From the NCBI GenBank assembly GCA_034440515.1, contig JAWXCF010000089.1:1-62513 (forward strand): a DNA stretch of 62,513 nucleotides, given 5' to 3'. Numbering within the stretch: the stretch's first letter is position 1; each line of letters opens with the position of its first letter. Below are positions 1 to 7,991 of this stretch, in pieces. The position numbers and the translations under genes are program-made. Below the pieces are notes generated by a model that had not been told where the DNA came from, did not search any database, and saw only the letters and a program-made list of their open reading frames with translations. The stretch is from JAWXCF01 sp034440515 (GTDB lineage: Bacteria; Bacteroidota; Bacteroidia; CAILMK01).

Positions 1-139
1 AGTTAATTGTTTTATCAAAAAAATCGTTAATATTTGCCCATTAAGAAAATAATATTTTTATTGTGAATATTTCAAAGAAATAATACAACATTAAGTTTTT
101 TCTAAATGATATAATTAATAGATTAATTGAGTGTAACAG

Positions 140-520
140 ATGGGCAAACGTAAGAAATATACTATGGAATTTGTGATAAACTCAAGCCCTGAGTTTTTAT
201 ATACCTACATTAGTACCCCAACTGGCTTGTCCGCTTGGTTTGCTGATGATGTAAATTTAGATGCCGAGACAATGACCTTCTTTTGGGAGGGTAGCCAAGA
301 AACTGCTAGGTTATTAAGTAATCGTACCAACAGTATGGTTAAGTTTCAATGGGTAGAAAGAGATGAGAGCGAGTATTTCCTGTTTCAAATTCACCAAGAT
401 GAATTAACTGGCGACACCTCACTTTTTGTTACTGATTTCGAAGAAGAAGATGAAATTGACGAGGCAAAAATGATTTACACAGTAGCTGTAGATAGATTGA
501 GAGATACAATCGGGGGTTGA
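140..520 (+). CDS. START-like (SRPBCC fold) domain protein
   Basis: A 126-residue soluble protein of the small Bacteroidota START-like/AHSA1-related family. The N-terminal half reads like an SRPBCC fold: a first strand (YTMEFVINSS), a helix after it (PEFLYTYISTPTGLSAWFAD, residues 17-36) with the characteristic 'L..WFAD' of AHSA1-type proteins, and then beta strands. The C-terminal part is acidic (EEEDEIDEA) and ends in a long helix. These folds bind hydrophobic ligands or act as co-chaperones; the ligand here is unknown. No signal peptide, so cytoplasmic. ATG start; the gene is monocistronic or first before the transporter at 595. Family call is confident, function is not. Confidence 0.75.
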   Translation: MGKRKKYTMEFVINSSPEFLYTYISTPTGLSAWFADDVNLDAETMTFFWEGSQETARLLSNRTNSMVKFQWVERDESEYFLFQIHQDELTGDTSLFVTDFEEEDEIDEAKMIYTVAVDRLRDTIGG

Positions 521-548
521 GGGATTTTTTCAAGATAGTAGATAATAT

Positions 549-584
549 CGCTAGATTAGTTTCAACTATGTAGAAACTTTAGCG
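549..584 (+). promoter_or_regulatory. Two-part hairpin just upstream of the YdcZ-type transporter start
   Basis: Inverted repeat: outer arms CGCTA (549-553) and TAGCG (580-584), inner arms AGTTTC and GAAACT, with a 4-nt bulge and a 9-nt loop. It ends 10 nt before the ATG at 595. There is no T-tract after it, so it looks more like a leader structure or operator than a terminator. Seen directly; the role is inferred. Confidence 0.35.
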
Positions 585-594
585 TATAATATAT

Positions 595-1044
595 ATGTCA
601 AGTAACATAGGATTATTGGGAGTTGCTATGTTAATCGGTGGCATACTTGTGGTGCAGGCTGGAATGAATTCCAAAATACAGGAAACACTTAATAACCCTT
701 TAGCATCGGTCATACTCATTACCCTAACTTCAACGATAGTTGGTTTAATATTATTAGCAGCTAAGAAATTTCAAATTCCAGATTTACAGAATATTTCTAA
801 AGTTCCTTGGTGGGCATACCTAACCAGCTTACTAGGGGTAGCTTATTTAATTGCAGCATTGGTATTGGTCAAACCATTGGGCAATGCACAAATGTTTATT
901 TTTATTGTCGCTGGGCAAATCTTAGTCAGCTTGGTAGCAGATCATTATGGTTGGTTCGGCTTTGATGTTAAACCATTTAACCTAAACAAAGGCGTCAGTT
1001 TGGGATTGTTAGTTGCCTGCCTATATTTTATGCAGAGAAAGTAG
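595..1044 (+). CDS. DMT-superfamily transporter, YdcZ/DUF606 type
   Basis: A 149-residue integral membrane protein with about five hydrophobic segments (roughly residues 3-22, 36-55, 69-90, 97-114 and 130-146). It carries the features of the DUF606/YdcZ branch of the drug/metabolite transporter superfamily: a short first helix followed by an 'xQxGMN' stretch (VQAGMNSKI, residues 20-28), and single-domain length of about 140-150 residues, half that of a classical EamA protein. Such proteins probably work as dimers; substrate unknown. The ATG directly follows a hairpin at 549-584. No partner transporter gene lies next to it. Confidence 0.8.
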   Translation: MSSNIGLLGVAMLIGGILVVQAGMNSKIQETLNNPLASVILITLTSTIVGLILLAAKKFQIPDLQNISKVPWWAYLTSLLGVAYLIAALVLVKPLGNAQMFIFIVAGQILVSLVADHYGWFGFDVKPFNLNKGVSLGLLVACLYFMQRK

Positions 1045-1080
1045 ATGAACTAATTTACTCATTTATACATAACTAATTCT

Positions 1081-1088
1081 TAATTTTG
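1081..1088 (+). promoter_or_regulatory. Putative Bacteroidota -7 promoter box (TAATTTTG)
   Basis: Matches the Bacteroidota -7 consensus TAnnTTTG, 47 nt upstream of the GTG start at 1136. No convincing TTG -33 element at the usual spacing. Confidence 0.4.
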
Positions 1089-1135
1089 CACTCTTACTTA
1101 AAAATTAGTGCAAACTGCCCTAAACATTAGACAAC

Positions 1136-2185
1136 GTGGATAATACAGATAAATTAGAGAATACTTCAGAATCAAACGACAACGTTGAGGCGACTAAGGA
1201 TGAATTAAACCTTGAAATGAACGGTCATAATGATGAAACAACCCACGTAGGGGGGCATTCTGATAATGATAATATAGAAGATTATAAGCCTGCTGAAGAG
1301 GTGAACCACGATATACAAGTAGAAGGTAGCTACGTACACGAGGAAGACACCCACTACAAGGAAGATACTCACATAGAGGCTGAGGAATTGCCAGTAGAAG
1401 AAGCCGAAGTAGAATATGAAATAGCAGAAGAAGCCGTAGAGCCTGCATTTATACCTGTGGTACCAGCACCTAAAGTAAAGGCAAAAAAAGCAAAAGCTGA
1501 AATGATAAGCGAAAAACCAGTTGAGCCTAAGAAATTAGGCCTTAGTGAGTTAGACGCTATTCGTGGGGGAGATTTTGCTGGCATTTACGAAAGGAATAAG
1601 AAGTATATAAACTATGCACTAATAGTAGTAACTGCTATATTGGCATTATTTATTGGAAATAAATACCTAAATAGTGGTAAAGATGAAGAGGCTGAAATAG
1701 CCCTAATCAAACCAGCCTATTTGTGGGAAAATGATAGTTTGGCATCAAATGTACCAGCACTTAAAAACATAGTAGACGATTTTGGTAGTACTGTAGCAGG
1801 CAACAAAGCCAAATATATCTTAGGCAATACCTACCTTAGATTGGGTAAATATGAAGACGCTATAGATATGCTGAATGGTTTTGACGCTAATGGTAGTATC
1901 ATAATGGGACCAAGCACTTATGGTATGATTGGCGATGCATATTCACAATTAAAAGACTATGATGCAGCAGTAAAATATTACGGTAAAGCATCTAACGACA
2001 ATAATAATTCGTACTCTACGCCAATGTATTTGAAAAAAGCAGCCTTGGTCTATGAATTACAATTGAATAACTACAAAGAAGCTTTAAGCAACTATAAAAA
2101 GATTAAAAACTCGTTTCCAAATACGAGATATGGTCAGGAAATAGAAAAGTATATAGGTAGGGTAGAGGCTAAACTAGCAGAATAG
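1136..2185 (+). CDS. Single-pass membrane protein with acidic N-terminal region and C-terminal TPR repeats
   Basis: A 349-residue protein in three parts: an unusually acidic, low-complexity cytoplasmic segment (residues 1 to about 120, rich in Glu, Asp and His), a transmembrane helix near residues 156-173, and a periplasmic TPR region (about 215-345, with AKYILGNTYLRLGKYEDAID and a later KDYDAAVKYYGKA unit). The architecture resembles YfgM-like tetratricopeptide proteins, which in many Bacteroidota sit next to ribH, as here. The start is GTG, preceded by a -7-like box. The N-terminal region has drifted composition and probably evolves fast. Role likely envelope-protein scaffolding; this is inferred from family context. 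Confidence 0.75.
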   Translation: MDNTDKLENTSESNDNVEATKDELNLEMNGHNDETTHVGGHSDNDNIEDYKPAEEVNHDIQVEGSYVHEEDTHYKEDTHIEAEELPVEEAEVEYEIAEEAVEPAFIPVVPAPKVKAKKAKAEMISEKPVEPKKLGLSELDAIRGGDFAGIYERNKKYINYALIVVTAILALFIGNKYLNSGKDEEAEIALIKPAYLWENDSLASNVPALKNIVDDFGSTVAGNKAKYILGNTYLRLGKYEDAIDMLNGFDANGSIIMGPSTYGMIGDAYSQLKDYDAAVKYYGKASNDNNNSYSTPMYLKKAALVYELQLNNYKEALSNYKKIKNSFPNTRYGQEIEKYIGRVEAKLAE

Positions 2186-2231
2186 TTTCAGACCATTTAT
2201 TGACCATAAGTTAAATAGAGTAGCAAAATAT

Positions 2232-2759
2232 ATGTCAAATCAATTGCAGGCAACACTAGTACAGCCAGAAATGAATGAAGAACTGCAAAAGAAGAAAATT
2301 GGCATAGTAACAGCTGATTGGAATGCAGAAATAACAAATTCTTTAGCAGATTCAGCTAAATCTTATTTAATAAAGTTTGGCATATTAGAGGAAAACATAA
2401 TTACCTATTCAGTCCCTGGTAGTTTTGAGTTGCCACTTGGCGTTCAATATCTTATTGAAAACGTAATGGCTGATGGTGTAATAGCCATTGGTTGCCTGAT
2501 TAAGGGGGAGACTGACCACTATCATTATATAGCACAATCTTGTAGTCAGTTATTAATCCAATTGCAGGCAAGGTATATGAAGCCAATAGGCTTTGGACTA
2601 TTAACCTGTGATACTGTAGAGCAAGCCCAAGAACGAGCTGGAGGCATACACGGAAACAAAGGAGAAGAGGCTGCAAATGCTGTATTGAGAATGCTTCGAA
2701 TGAAAGAGGACTTGAAGAAGGTTACTCATAAGAAGACTTTAGGTTTTGGCAAATCTTAA
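2232..2759 (+). CDS. ribH: 6,7-dimethyl-8-ribityllumazine synthase
   Basis: Catalyses the penultimate riboflavin step, condensing 5-amino-6-ribitylamino-uracil with 3,4-dihydroxy-2-butanone 4-phosphate. At 175 residues it is about 15 longer than typical because of an N-terminal extension. Diagnostic motifs are present: VPGSFELP (61-68, substrate binding), GCLIKGETDHYHY (87-99) with the catalytic His at 96, FGLLTCDTVEQA (121-132) and the phosphate-binding GNKGEEAA (141-148). The rest of the riboflavin pathway is not in the window. It follows the TPR gene by 46 nt and overlaps the next gene by 14 nt, so the three are probably co-transcribed. Confidence 0.97.
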   Translation: MSNQLQATLVQPEMNEELQKKKIGIVTADWNAEITNSLADSAKSYLIKFGILEENIITYSVPGSFELPLGVQYLIENVMADGVIAIGCLIKGETDHYHYIAQSCSQLLIQLQARYMKPIGFGLLTCDTVEQAQERAGGIHGNKGEEAANAVLRMLRMKEDLKKVTHKKTLGFGKS

Positions 2760-3717
2760 TCTATTTCCCTTACCCAATTTGAAATCTTTTGCTAGACAGG
2801 TACTCTTTAGCGCATTGATTACACTTAGTTTGCTTAGTTGCTCAAATAATAAGAAAGCATTTCTTGTAGAGAATAAGAACAAAAAACACAAAGTAGCACC
2901 AGCAAAATTCTATGAAATCAGCTATTTAAAGGCAGATTCTAGCACCCAAGAATTCATTTCTGAAATAGATAGCTACAATGTAGATGGCAAGCTAATATAT
3001 AGCCTAAGTATAAATAATTCAACAGACACTGCCATACTAATGACCTATAAGTATGTAGGCGATAAGTTGAATAGTAAGAATTCCCATAATTACAATTCTG
3101 GGGAAATAATAAGCGAAAGCTTCGAATATGATAGTGATGGGAAGGTAACCAGAACTAAGTGGATTAATCAACAGGGTGATGTTGGTACTAATGTATTTGC
3201 CTATGACGACTATGCCAATCAGATTAGTCTGACTATGTATAAAGGTAGTGACAAGCTGGTAGAACAGGTAATGAGAACTGTAACAAATGATGTAGGTCTA
3301 ACCCTTGAGTCTGAAAGAATGGACGCACTACCAAACGGGGACACCCTGCACGTGGGTATGTACTCCTACATATATGATAGTTTGGGGAGGGTGGCATTAA
3401 AAACTGAATTTGGAAAAGATGGGGCCTTCGTAAAAATAGACCAAAATATGTGGGACAATAACAACAACAATATCGTTCAGATAAGTAATTACCCAGATAC
3501 AGTTTTGGGGAGTGATAAAACCCTTTCTAGGATTAAAGTATTAAATGTCTATAATGAATTTGGAGATATAATTCGAGCCAATGTATTCGAATATAACATC
3601 CCAATATTAACCACCCAGTACACCTATAACGAATATGGCGAAACCGTAAAGCTGATAGACACGGACAAGGACGGTAGACAAAGAATAGTAAGAAAGGAAA
3701 TAAAGTATCGTACTTAA
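2746..3717 (+). CDS. Hypothetical lipoprotein with YD/RHS-like repeats
   Basis: A 323-residue predicted lipoprotein. A hydrophobic signal (about residues 17-30) ends in the lipobox LLSC with Cys at 32. The mature part has several degenerate beta-rich units of the YD/RHS sort, such as SFEYDSDGKVTRTKW, YSYIYDSLGRVALKTEF and TQYTYNEYGETVKLID, spaced tens of residues apart. These repeats bind nothing known here; similar short repeat lipoproteins are common in Bacteroidota. The start is TTG inside the end of ribH; another TTG downstream could be used instead. A strong hairpin follows the stop codon. Function not recognised. Confidence 0.65.
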   Translation: MANLNLFPLPNLKSFARQVLFSALITLSLLSCSNNKKAFLVENKNKKHKVAPAKFYEISYLKADSSTQEFISEIDSYNVDGKLIYSLSINNSTDTAILMTYKYVGDKLNSKNSHNYNSGEIISESFEYDSDGKVTRTKWINQQGDVGTNVFAYDDYANQISLTMYKGSDKLVEQVMRTVTNDVGLTLESERMDALPNGDTLHVGMYSYIYDSLGRVALKTEFGKDGAFVKIDQNMWDNNNNNIVQISNYPDTVLGSDKTLSRIKVLNVYNEFGDIIRANVFEYNIPILTTQYTYNEYGETVKLIDTDKDGRQRIVRKEIKYRT

Positions 3718-3728
3718 TGAATAGCTAT

Positions 3729-3767
3729 AAATATATAAACATTTTCTTTTAAAATGTTTATATATTT
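3729..3767. terminator. Perfect 17-bp AT-only hairpin between convergent genes
   Basis: Left arm 3729-3745 and right arm 3751-3767 are exact reverse complements around a 5-nt loop (CTTTT). It starts 12 nt after the stop of the lipoprotein gene and could end transcripts from that side; the minus-strand porin gene stops about 300 nt away. The stem is almost all A/T with two G/C pairs at most, unusual for an intrinsic terminator. Confidence 0.6.
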
Positions 3768-4074
3768 CTTAATCTTGAGAAGTTATGATTTTTAGATTTT
3801 CAGTCAAAGTTTACTAGTGAATTATAATTAGGAATTATTTATTACTATTTAAATTACAATAATAGACCAAATACATTACACATTTGTTTGTTTTTAATCT
3901 ATTTCTTTCCTTAGTATTTAAGTAATAGATTTATATTTTTATGTGGGGAAAGTTCCAGTGGTTCATATTTTTGAGTAAATTTATTGTTACAGATATTCAA
4001 CAAAATAATTTAGGAATTTAGCGCCCAGAGGAAGATGATATGAAGTAAGTTGTAAATTAATTAAAGGCTAATTG
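3768..4074. other. Intergenic, no gene seen
   Basis: AT-rich spacer between two converging transcription units. No open frame with coding character, no RNA gene fold and no clear repeat was found on either strand. Confidence 0.6.
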
Positions 4075-5424
4075 CTATAGTCTAAAATTTACTGCAACAG
4101 TAACTCTGTTTTCAGTATTTTTCAAATCTGGTCTAAAGGGTATTACAGAATTTGGACCATTTACCCATCCCGATGATGAAGTTGTACCCTTACTACCTGT
4201 AAAGTAAGGTAGATTAGCGCGACGATATCCATATTCAAATCTGAATGTAACAAAATCGTTAGGCATTAGGTCAAATGTTACGAAACCTTGTAGTATCTCT
4301 AGTTTCTTATACGGTTTAGCAGTATAAGCGTCTGAAAATGCATTATTTGAAGTTGCAGCAGGTGAAAATGCCAAGTATGCACCACCATTAGCTAGGTAAT
4401 CTACCCTAAGTGTTACGGCCATCTTGTTTTTATTGAACCAAATTCTATTTGCGATAGAAGTTCCGTACACAAAGTGTTCTTTCACTGTAACGGAGTCGTT
4501 ATCGTCTATACCATTTTGAAAACCAAAGTGGTTATTTATACTTATAGCCATTTGCGAAACTCCTTCTGCATTTGGGTTTTTATAGTATCTAGCTACTATG
4601 CTGTTGTCGTGGTGAAACCTAAGCCTATTAGACTGATTCCCTAGGGTGTCAGGGTTATAAGTGTCTCTGCCTACATAGAAATTTGCAACCAGTTGTAAAT
4701 TTTCATTGGGTCTGTAAAATGTAGAGCTACCTAAAGCCGGGCCTCTGCTAAAACTATTGTATGATTGCCAACCATTTAATAACCAAATTTCTTGTTTTAG
4801 TTTCTTAGTAGGATACATTTGCAACCTTGCCCCTTGGAAATAGAACGGTGTGACCTCACTAACCATTGACCGTTGATATGACCAATTGTCTTGCAGCAAA
4901 TAACTCTCCAGCCCTACGTAACTCATAAATATTCCAGCCTCTAGGTTGATGCCGTACCACTTATTAAAGTGATATCCTGCTGCAGCCTCTCTGATGAATT
5001 TCAAGTTTCCGGTACCTGTATTCCTACCACGATTTACACTTGGGTCTAACTCTTGTACTATATGTTGCATAGCACCAGCTTGTATTGATATTCTGCCGAT
5101 AACGTTTTTATAGTTAGACTCTAAGCCTATGCAGGATAGGTTTAGTTGAATTTCGTTGTGCCTGCCTATAGTTGAAGAAATAGTCTGGGTGTTGTCAATT
5201 GGGTTTGCGAAGTTGTAATTATAATAAGCATCAACGTAGGCTGTACCAGTTAGTACCAATTCGCTAGATTTGTCTCTAAACTCTAGTGGTGAGTTTTTTA
5301 TACGGCTTTGTCCGTTAATCCAAGACAAGTCCATACCCTCAAATGGTATTTTTTTAGTTGAATCTGATTGAGCCTGAGATTTTGAACTTATTAATATTAA
5401 TGTAATAATTAAAATTTTTCTCAT
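4075..5424 (-). CDS. Outer-membrane beta-barrel protein (putative porin)
   Basis: A 449-residue exported protein: signal peptide MRKILIITLILISSKSQAQ, then alternating hydrophobic/aromatic strands throughout and a C-terminal strand ending in the aromatic-basic-hydrophobic pattern NRVTVAVNFRL typical of outer-membrane barrels. It resembles the putative beta-barrel porin-2 (BBP2) group common in Bacteroidota (aromatic girdles such as LTGTAYVDAYYNYNF and FVTFRFEYGYRRANLPYF). Substrate unknown. Monocistronic on the minus strand with a -7-like box at 5481-5488. No TonB plug or SusD partner, so not a SusC-type receptor. Confidence 0.78.
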   Translation of the reverse strand: MRKILIITLILISSKSQAQSDSTKKIPFEGMDLSWINGQSRIKNSPLEFRDKSSELVLTGTAYVDAYYNYNFANPIDNTQTISSTIGRHNEIQLNLSCIGLESNYKNVIGRISIQAGAMQHIVQELDPSVNRGRNTGTGNLKFIREAAAGYHFNKWYGINLEAGIFMSYVGLESYLLQDNWSYQRSMVSEVTPFYFQGARLQMYPTKKLKQEIWLLNGWQSYNSFSRGPALGSSTFYRPNENLQLVANFYVGRDTYNPDTLGNQSNRLRFHHDNSIVARYYKNPNAEGVSQMAISINNHFGFQNGIDDNDSVTVKEHFVYGTSIANRIWFNKNKMAVTLRVDYLANGGAYLAFSPAATSNNAFSDAYTAKPYKKLEILQGFVTFDLMPNDFVTFRFEYGYRRANLPYFTGSKGTTSSSGWVNGPNSVIPFRPDLKNTENRVTVAVNFRL

Positions 5425-5480
5425 AAATATTGTTTTATTATCCTAGTTACTCTGCATTTATCTGTATTAAAATTCGCTTT

Positions 5481-5488
5481 CAAAGTTA
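5481..5488 (-). promoter_or_regulatory. Putative -7 box (TAACTTTG on minus strand)
   Basis: Matches TAnnTTTG, 56 nt upstream of the porin start at 5424. Confidence 0.4.
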
Positions 5489-5634
5489 TCTTAAATCAAT
5501 TGAATGATCTTTTTAGGTTATTGAAATTGGTAATGCTCTTCCTTGTTTTTGAAATTTCTATTTGAAAGTATTTTTAGTTTTAAATTTGTTTAAAGTGATA
5601 CTGGAAATTGATTTAGCTAAAAATGTTGAAGTAG

Positions 5635-6667
5635 ATGAGTAATGAGCTGGAATATACGCAACCCTAGTTGGCAATATAAAAACGTCAATAACTGAAAGCA
5701 AACAGCAAGTAGCTGTGGCTGTAAATGCTTCATAAGTATGTAGTATTGGAATATTGGCAAGTGAATTAACCAATATGTTTTGCAACATAAAAGGGCTGAA
5801 TAAGGTAAAGAGATGGTCGTTACACTTTCACGACAATTAACGGAAGTATTTGGTACAGGTTGGAGTGAAAAGCAGTTGAGACTGCTTTGCAGGGACAATT
5901 CCAGATGAAAAAAATGTCTCCACACTGCGGAGACAATTAAGTTGGTCACACATAAAAACTATTATTTATCTCGATAGTGCTTTAAAAAGAATGTTTTACA
6001 TAGAAATGTGTAAAATGAAAATAAGGAGTACAAGAACATTACAAGAGCGAATAAATAGAATGCTTTATGAACAAACTAACATAAGCAAAAAGCCAGATGA
6101 AACAATACTCAATGAGTTATTATTGAAAAACAATCAACAGCTGTCACCCGACTTAGTATTTAGAGACCCTTATTTTTTAGATTTTTTTGGGATTAAAAGA
6201 CATATTTAGAAAAGGATTTAGAAACTTCTATTTTGCCAGAGCTGCAAAGTTTTATTATAGAAATGGGGTCTGATTTTGCATTTATGGCTAGGCAAAAAAG
6301 AATCACCATTGATGGTGATGATGATCATACAGATTTGCTCTTCTATCATAGAAGGTGAAAATGCCTAGTAGCCATAGAACTTAAATTAGGCAAGTTTAAA
6401 GCTGCCCAAAAAGGTCAAATGGAATTGTATTTACGTTGGCTTGAAAAAAATAAAATAGCGAATGAAGAAAATCTGCCTATAGGTCTAATACTTTGTTTAC
6501 ACGAAAATGAAGAAAACGTAGAGCTATTGCAATTAGAAAAAAGCAATATTAAAATTGCTAAATAACTAACACAATTGCCAGATATGAAATTACTTGAATA
6601 TAAATTACATCAATCAATACAACGAGCTAAAAATAGATTGGCTCAAAGAGTTTTTAGTATTGAATAG
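5635..6667 (+). pseudogene. Decayed YhcG-type PDDEXK nuclease (DUF1016) pseudogene
   Basis: Conceptual translation across frames restores a YhcG/DUF1016 protein. It begins at ATG 5635 (MSNELEYTQ), then VAVAVNAS, YWNIGK, INQYVLQHKRAE, VVTLSRQLTEVFGTGWSEKQ, STLRRQLSWSHIKTIIYLD, the DUF1016 hallmark DLVFRDPYFLDF, RQKRITIDGDD, LVAIELKLGKFKAAQKGQME (nuclease core) and RWLEKN, and ends near 6667. At least four frameshifts (about 5664, 5735-5744, 5885, 6205) and in-frame stops at 5762, 5801, 6356 and 6563 break it. Two of the stops are Tyr codons changed by one base. The longest surviving open piece runs through 5991-6209. YhcG proteins are nucleases often found near restriction systems; none is left here. 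Confidence 0.9.
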
Positions 6668-6780
6668 AAAGTACACCACTAAACTACTCTAATAAAACCC
6701 AATAAATTAAGGGGATTTAAATAGATTTAATTTTTTTTAAACTGCTAAAACTTTGTCCATCAAAAATTTAAGGCAAAAAA

Positions 6781-6810
6781 AACTCCCGAACAAGTACTTG
6801 TCCGAGAGTT
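6781..6810 (-). terminator. Intrinsic terminator for the Cys/Lys-rich gene
   Basis: A 14-bp stem (two G-U pairs) with a 2-nt loop: AACTCCCGAACAAG and CTTGTCCGAGAGTT. Reading on the minus strand it is followed by a run of T (the A-run at 6775-6780). It lies 31 nt beyond the stop of the gene at 6842-7042. Confidence 0.8.
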
Positions 6811-6841
6811 GTGTTTAGTTAAAGATGTTAATCTTTACAGA

Positions 6842-7042
6842 TTACATAATTGCTTTGTCAGTAGCGCCTTCTTTACCTTTGCAACATTTTTTGCCTTTTT
6901 TGCAATCTTTTTCGCCTTTTTTACACTCTTTAGTGTTTTTACCTTTGCAGCAATCTTTACCGTCTTTACCACCAGCAAAAGATATAGATGCAAGACCTAC
7001 TGTCATTAGAGCAACTAGGCCCATTGTTTTAAACATTTTCAT
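6842..7042 (-). CDS. Small exported Cys/Lys-rich protein
   Basis: A 66-residue protein with a clear signal peptide (MKMFKTMGLVALMTVGLASI then SFAGG, cleavage likely after SFA near residue 23). The mature peptide of about 43 residues is dominated by Lys, Gly and Cys with repeating units CCKGK, ECKKG, DCKKG, CCKGK; six Cys in all, two pairs adjacent. That pattern suggests metal binding or a disulfide-stabilised cationic peptide, but I do not recognise a named family. A good terminator follows and the opposite strand only has frames forced by its composition. Gene reality is well supported, function is open. Confidence 0.75.
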   Translation of the reverse strand: MKMFKTMGLVALMTVGLASISFAGGKDGKDCCKGKNTKECKKGEKDCKKGKKCCKGKEGATDKAIM

Positions 7043-7133
7043 ATTCTATTTATTAAATTAATTAGTTAAAAATCTTGCTTACAGTTATTAGCTTAAAGCA
7101 CAATTTATATAATCAACACATTCTATGCCAAAA

Positions 7134-7871
7134 CTAGTCTCTAGAAGTTACATCTCCGCTTGAGAACCCAAAACTTAAACCTAGGCTTAACGTGTTGTAA
7201 TCGCCAACAATAGCAGCTTCATTTTTAGATTTTACGAAAGTATTAGTTAGGTCATACCTAGCATATAGCGATACATATTTATATCCAACCTTAGCATATA
7301 CACCAGCTCTAGTTCTGTTTATGTTGTCGAAGTCTTTCGTTTTATAGGTAGCATCGTCTGTCTTCAATTTGTTTTTAGCATCAAAACATAAACCGAAAGC
7401 GCCACCAACATTTACATTGAAATTTTTCAATTTCAACATCAATTCCAAGGGAATCTCTATAAAGTTTAGGCTTAATTTATTCTTTCTGTAAACACTTGCA
7501 CCGTTATTGAAATAAGCACTTCTTAATATAAAAGGATTTGAATTTAAATCAAATGCAGAATTCAATTGTCCAGTTGTTCCATCAAACTCATATTTTAAAT
7601 AGTTCGTATGTATATTGATGTTGCTGTATTGCAAGCCTGCACCAAAGTAAACAGGTCCCACTATTTTATAATGCGTCAATGATCCCAGCTCAATCATTCT
7701 ATTGCTTTCAGATTTTACCTGAACATTGCTTCCTTTAGGTATTTCATTCCAATTCACCCAGCCAAAATTTATATATCCTGTTTCTAGTATTTTATCTTGT
7801 GCTTGCGAATAGTTTTGTGCACCTAACATTATGAAAAGACATAATGTAAATTTAGTAATTGTTTTAATCAT
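7134..7871 (-). CDS. Outer-membrane beta-barrel protein (OMP_b-brl-like)
   Basis: A 245-residue exported protein. Signal peptide MIKTITKFTLCLFIMLGAQN ending near YSQAQ, then repeated amphipathic strands (GPVYFGAGLQYSNINIHTNY, LSLNFIEIPLELMLKL, NVNVGGAFGLCFDAKNKL, YTLSLGLSFGF-like end) of an 8-10 strand porin-family barrel. The 'FIEIPLELMLK' strand is typical of the Bacteroidota outer-membrane beta-barrel family. The gene stands alone, 91 nt from the Cys/Lys-rich gene on the same strand. No functional assignment is possible from sequence. Confidence 0.78.
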   Translation of the reverse strand: MIKTITKFTLCLFIMLGAQNYSQAQDKILETGYINFGWVNWNEIPKGSNVQVKSESNRMIELGSLTHYKIVGPVYFGAGLQYSNINIHTNYLKYEFDGTTGQLNSAFDLNSNPFILRSAYFNNGASVYRKNKLSLNFIEIPLELMLKLKNFNVNVGGAFGLCFDAKNKLKTDDATYKTKDFDNINRTRAGVYAKVGYKYVSLYARYDLTNTFVKSKNEAAIVGDYNTLSLGLSFGFSSGDVTSRD

Positions 7872-7991
7872 ATTCCTTGTAAATATTGTTATAAATCTAT
7901 GTGTTTAATTTGGCAAATAAACGATGTTTAGTCAATTGTTATGCCAAGAACATTTCATCTTATATTCAAATAAATATAAATTGCACCAAAT

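Noticed and set aside
5617..5949. Minus-strand frame of 110 codons
   Set aside because: It lies antisense to the YhcG pseudogene, and its sequence has no coding character apart from that overlap.
6809..7061. Plus-strand hydrophobic Phe-rich frames
   Set aside because: They are the complement of the Lys/Cys-rich gene; Lys codons read backwards give Phe and Leu.
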